Made by a program: the position numbers and the translations under genes. Positions 7,182-8,543 of a DNA stretch of 8,543 bases are shown in pieces. Origin of the DNA: Alphaproteobacteria bacterium (GTDB lineage: Bacteria; Pseudomonadota; Alphaproteobacteria; Kiloniellales; JAKSDN01); contig JAUVQB010000044.1 of the NCBI GenBank assembly GCA_030598385.1, positions 1 through 8,543 on the forward strand. Reading direction: 5' to 3'. Each line of letters begins with the position of its first letter. Position 1 is the stretch's first letter. The notes beneath the pieces are model-generated. The model was not told the DNA's origin. It did no database searches and worked only from the letters and a program-made list of their open reading frames with translations.

Positions 7182-7607
7182 ATGGGCAAACCGGCACCGG
7201 CGGCAACCGCCGTCATCGTCCACGACTTGGATCACGCACGCGCGGCCCTCGCCGCCGCGGCGGCGTTCGATCGCCCGGTCACCCTGGTCTCCGCGCCGGG
7301 CGCCGCGGGCAGTGCCGGCGCCGCTTGGTTTCTGAAGGTGGTCGCCCTTGCCGCGGCCGACCACCCCGACGCGAAGTGGGACGCGATACTCGACTGCGCG
7401 AACCAGCCCGGCCATGTCCTGGCAGCTTTGCGGCAGGGCGCGAAAGCAATCCGCTATACCGGTACCAAGGCGACCGCGGCTAAACTCGCCGCCATCGCCG
7501 AACAGTGTGGCGCGCGGCTCGTAAGGGGTCGGCTGAAAGCCTACGATCTGCGCGGCGAGGCCGATCCCGGTGCGGCGTGCCGGTCCTGGATCGGCGGCGG
7601 AGGATGA
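7182..7607 (+). CDS. Small alpha/beta protein of unknown function
   Basis: I do not recognise this 141-residue product. It reads as a soluble single domain of alternating strands and helices: strand AVIVHD (10-15), Ala-rich helix (18-29), strand PVTLVSAPGAAG (32-43) ending in a Gly/Ala turn, helix AAWFLKVVALAAA (47-59), strand WDAILDC (66-72), helix PGHVLAALRQG (76-86), strand KAIRYTG (88-94), helix KATAAKLAAIAEQCG (96-110), strand ARLVRG (111-116). This looks like part of a Rossmann or TIM-barrel-type fold, with the turn SAPGAAGSAG as a possible phosphate or ligand loop. There is no signal peptide or membrane span. The ATG at 7182 is the only sensible start but has no Shine-Dalgarno site, since a hairpin ends one base before it. 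The ThiE-like gene starts 4 bases after its stop, so coupling with that gene is likely. Coding is supported by open frame, GC-rich third positions and operon position. Confidence 0.72.
   Translation: MGKPAPAATAVIVHDLDHARAALAAAAAFDRPVTLVSAPGAAGSAGAAWFLKVVALAAADHPDAKWDAILDCANQPGHVLAALRQGAKAIRYTGTKATAAKLAAIAEQCGARLVRGRLKAYDLRGEADPGAACRSWIGGGG
7599..7604 (+). promoter_or_regulatory. Shine-Dalgarno site of the ThiE-like gene
   Basis: GGAGGA lies 7 bases before the ATG at 7612 and inside the last codons of the preceding gene. It is the strongest ribosome site in the downstream part of the operon. It favours 7612 over the in-frame GTG codons at 7570 and 7609. Confidence 0.75.
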
Positions 7608-7611
7608 AGTG

Positions 7612-8271
7612 ATGGCCAAAGACCAGCCGTTGCGTACGCAGATCTATCTCATGGCCGAGTCCGGGCTCGATCCAGGGGCTTTGGGCCAGGCGCTCGAGGC
7701 CGGAGCCATTGCCTGCGTGCTCTTGCGGTCGGCGGACGTCGGCGACGAGGCCCTGCGGGACGCGATCGAAGCTCTCCGGCCCATCGCTCAACAGCGGGAG
7801 GTGGCCTTCCTGGTCGAAAACCGGGCCGCGCTGGCCGTTGAAACCGGATGCGACGGCGTCCACCTCTCCCAGGATGGCATGACCGTCAAGGATACTCGTG
7901 AAGTCATCGGTGCGGACGCCATTGTCGGCATCTATTGCGGCGCGTCGCGCCATGCGGCGATGGCCGCGGCCGAAGTCGGCACCGACTACGTCGCCTTCGG
8001 CGGCGGCCCAGCCGACCGCTGGTGGCAAACCGCGGCCGACCCGGACATTCTGAGTTGGTGGCAGGCGATCATGACCGCGCCCTGTGTCGCCATCGTTGGC
8101 GACGATCTCCGAACGGCTGGAAAGTTGGCCGAAGCCGGGGCCGATTTCGTCGCCGTGGGGCCGTGCATCTGGTCTCACCCCGCCGGCCCCGGCGCGGCCG
8201 TCCGCGAACTGCACACGACGCTCGGCGGCGGTGAGTCCCGATCCGACGCCGGCCAAATCAAGGACGCATGA
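7612..8271 (+). CDS. Divergent ThiE/TenI-family protein
   Basis: The 219-residue product follows the thiamine-phosphate-synthase TIM-barrel pattern: strand IYLMAESGLD (11-20), GAIACVLLRSADVGDE (31-46), REVAFLVENRAALAVETGCD (62-81), GVHLSQDG (82-89), VGIYCGASRHAAMAAAEVGT (105-124), DYVAFGG (125-131), PCVAIVGDD (157-165) and GADFVAVGP (176-184). Key positions of real ThiE appear changed. The QLRxK motif reads LLRSA (37-41), the IND metal site reads VEN (68-70), the Asp after HLGQ falls on Gly89, and the TxTK diphosphate loop is replaced by a Trp-rich segment DRWWQTAADPDILSWWQ (135-151). I infer that it is probably not a thiamine phosphate synthase but a relative recruited to another sugar- or nucleotide-phosphate reaction or a binding role. 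Automatic annotation would likely still name it thiE. It sits 4 bases after the small unknown gene and 1 base before the PEP-mutase-like gene, so all three are probably cotranslated. The C-terminal tail (205-219) is hydrophilic and unconserved in style. Confidence 0.85.
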   Translation: MAKDQPLRTQIYLMAESGLDPGALGQALEAGAIACVLLRSADVGDEALRDAIEALRPIAQQREVAFLVENRAALAVETGCDGVHLSQDGMTVKDTREVIGADAIVGIYCGASRHAAMAAAEVGTDYVAFGGGPADRWWQTAADPDILSWWQAIMTAPCVAIVGDDLRTAGKLAEAGADFVAVGPCIWSHPAGPGAAVRELHTTLGGGESRSDAGQIKDA

Positions 8272-8272
8272 A

Positions 8273-8543
8273 ATGACGGTCTCGACCAGCGGCTCCAGCT
8301 CGGCGTCACGCCTTCGGGCCCTGCTTGGCGAGGGCCGGCTGATCGTGATGCCCTGTTGCTACGATGCCCTGTCGGCCAAGCTGATCGAGGCGGCCAGCTT
8401 TCCCCTCGCCTTCATGAGCGGATTCGCGGTCTCGGCCACGCGTCTTGGCTTGCCCGACACCGGCCTAATTTCCTACGGGGAGATGCTCGACCAGGGACGC
8501 ACGATCTGCGAGGCCGTGAAGATTCCGGTGATCGGCGACGGCG
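8273..8543 (+). CDS. Isocitrate lyase/PEP mutase superfamily enzyme, N-terminal part (truncated by window edge)
   Basis: Ninety complete codons are visible. They show the family start GRLIVMPCCYDALSAKLIEA (21-40), substrate-loop FMSGFAVSATRLGLPDTGLI (47-66) with Ser49, Gly50 and Asp62, and the strand IPVIGDG (84-90) leading to the Mg-binding Asp89. Full members are about 280-300 residues, so about two thirds lies beyond the right edge. The superfamily includes 2-methylisocitrate lyase (PrpB), carboxyphosphonoenolpyruvate mutase, PEP mutase, oxaloacetate decarboxylase and petal-death-like lyases. The specificity residues are mostly outside the window, so no finer name is safe. AAGGA (8260-8264) lies 8 bases before the ATG, inside the end of the ThiE-like gene, whose stop is one base upstream. 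This tight spacing puts it in the same operon. Confidence 0.88.
   Translation, partial: MTVSTSGSSSASRLRALLGEGRLIVMPCCYDALSAKLIEAASFPLAFMSGFAVSATRLGLPDTGLISYGEMLDQGRTICEAVKIPVIGDG

Noticed and set aside
7570..7611. Upstream GTG starts for the ThiE-like gene
   Set aside because: The GTG at 7570 overlaps the preceding gene and lacks a ribosome site. The GTG at 7609 is closer to the GGAGGA than the ATG at 7612, which has a better 7-base spacing.

Overview
The window looks like a chromosomal housekeeping region from a GC-rich alphaproteobacterium, probably near the Rhodospirillales. The evidence is the gene content, the codon use biased to G/C in third positions, and the order yebC / YmdB-like phosphoesterase / 5-formyltetrahydrofolate cyclo-ligase / putative 6S RNA / zapA / DUF4164-like protein / divergent transketolase. 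No phage, insertion sequence, CRISPR, tRNA or rRNA gene is visible.

Left half (1-2831) reads on the minus strand. From its promoter at about 2831-2802 the order is a 74-residue coiled-coil protein (DUF4164-like), zapA, a spacer of about 200 bases that looks like 6S RNA, the 5-formyltetrahydrofolate cyclo-ligase (fthC/ygfA), a TIGR00282/YmdB-type metallophosphoesterase with a GTG start, a terminator-like hairpin, and the 5' part of yebC, which runs off the left edge. Themes are cell division, stationary-phase control of RNA polymerase, one-carbon metabolism and translation or regulation.

Right half (about 2910-8543) reads on the plus strand and looks like one central-carbon operon: transketolase (tkt), class I fructose-bisphosphate aldolase (fba), glyceraldehyde-3-phosphate dehydrogenase (gap), a small unrecognised alpha/beta protein, a divergent ThiE/TenI-like protein, and the start of an isocitrate lyase/PEP mutase family gene, which runs off the right edge. 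Tkt, Fba and Gap share triose phosphates and serve glycolysis/gluconeogenesis and the non-oxidative pentose phosphate or Calvin routes. Phosphoglycerate kinase is not among the genes here.

The least ordinary part is 7151-8543. A perfect 8-bp hairpin fills the gap between gap and the small unknown gene and leaves no room for a Shine-Dalgarno site. The next gene is ThiE-like but lacks most of the residues needed for thiamine phosphate synthesis. A PEP-mutase-superfamily gene follows one base later. I see no clear previously undescribed system; this tail is the best candidate for one.
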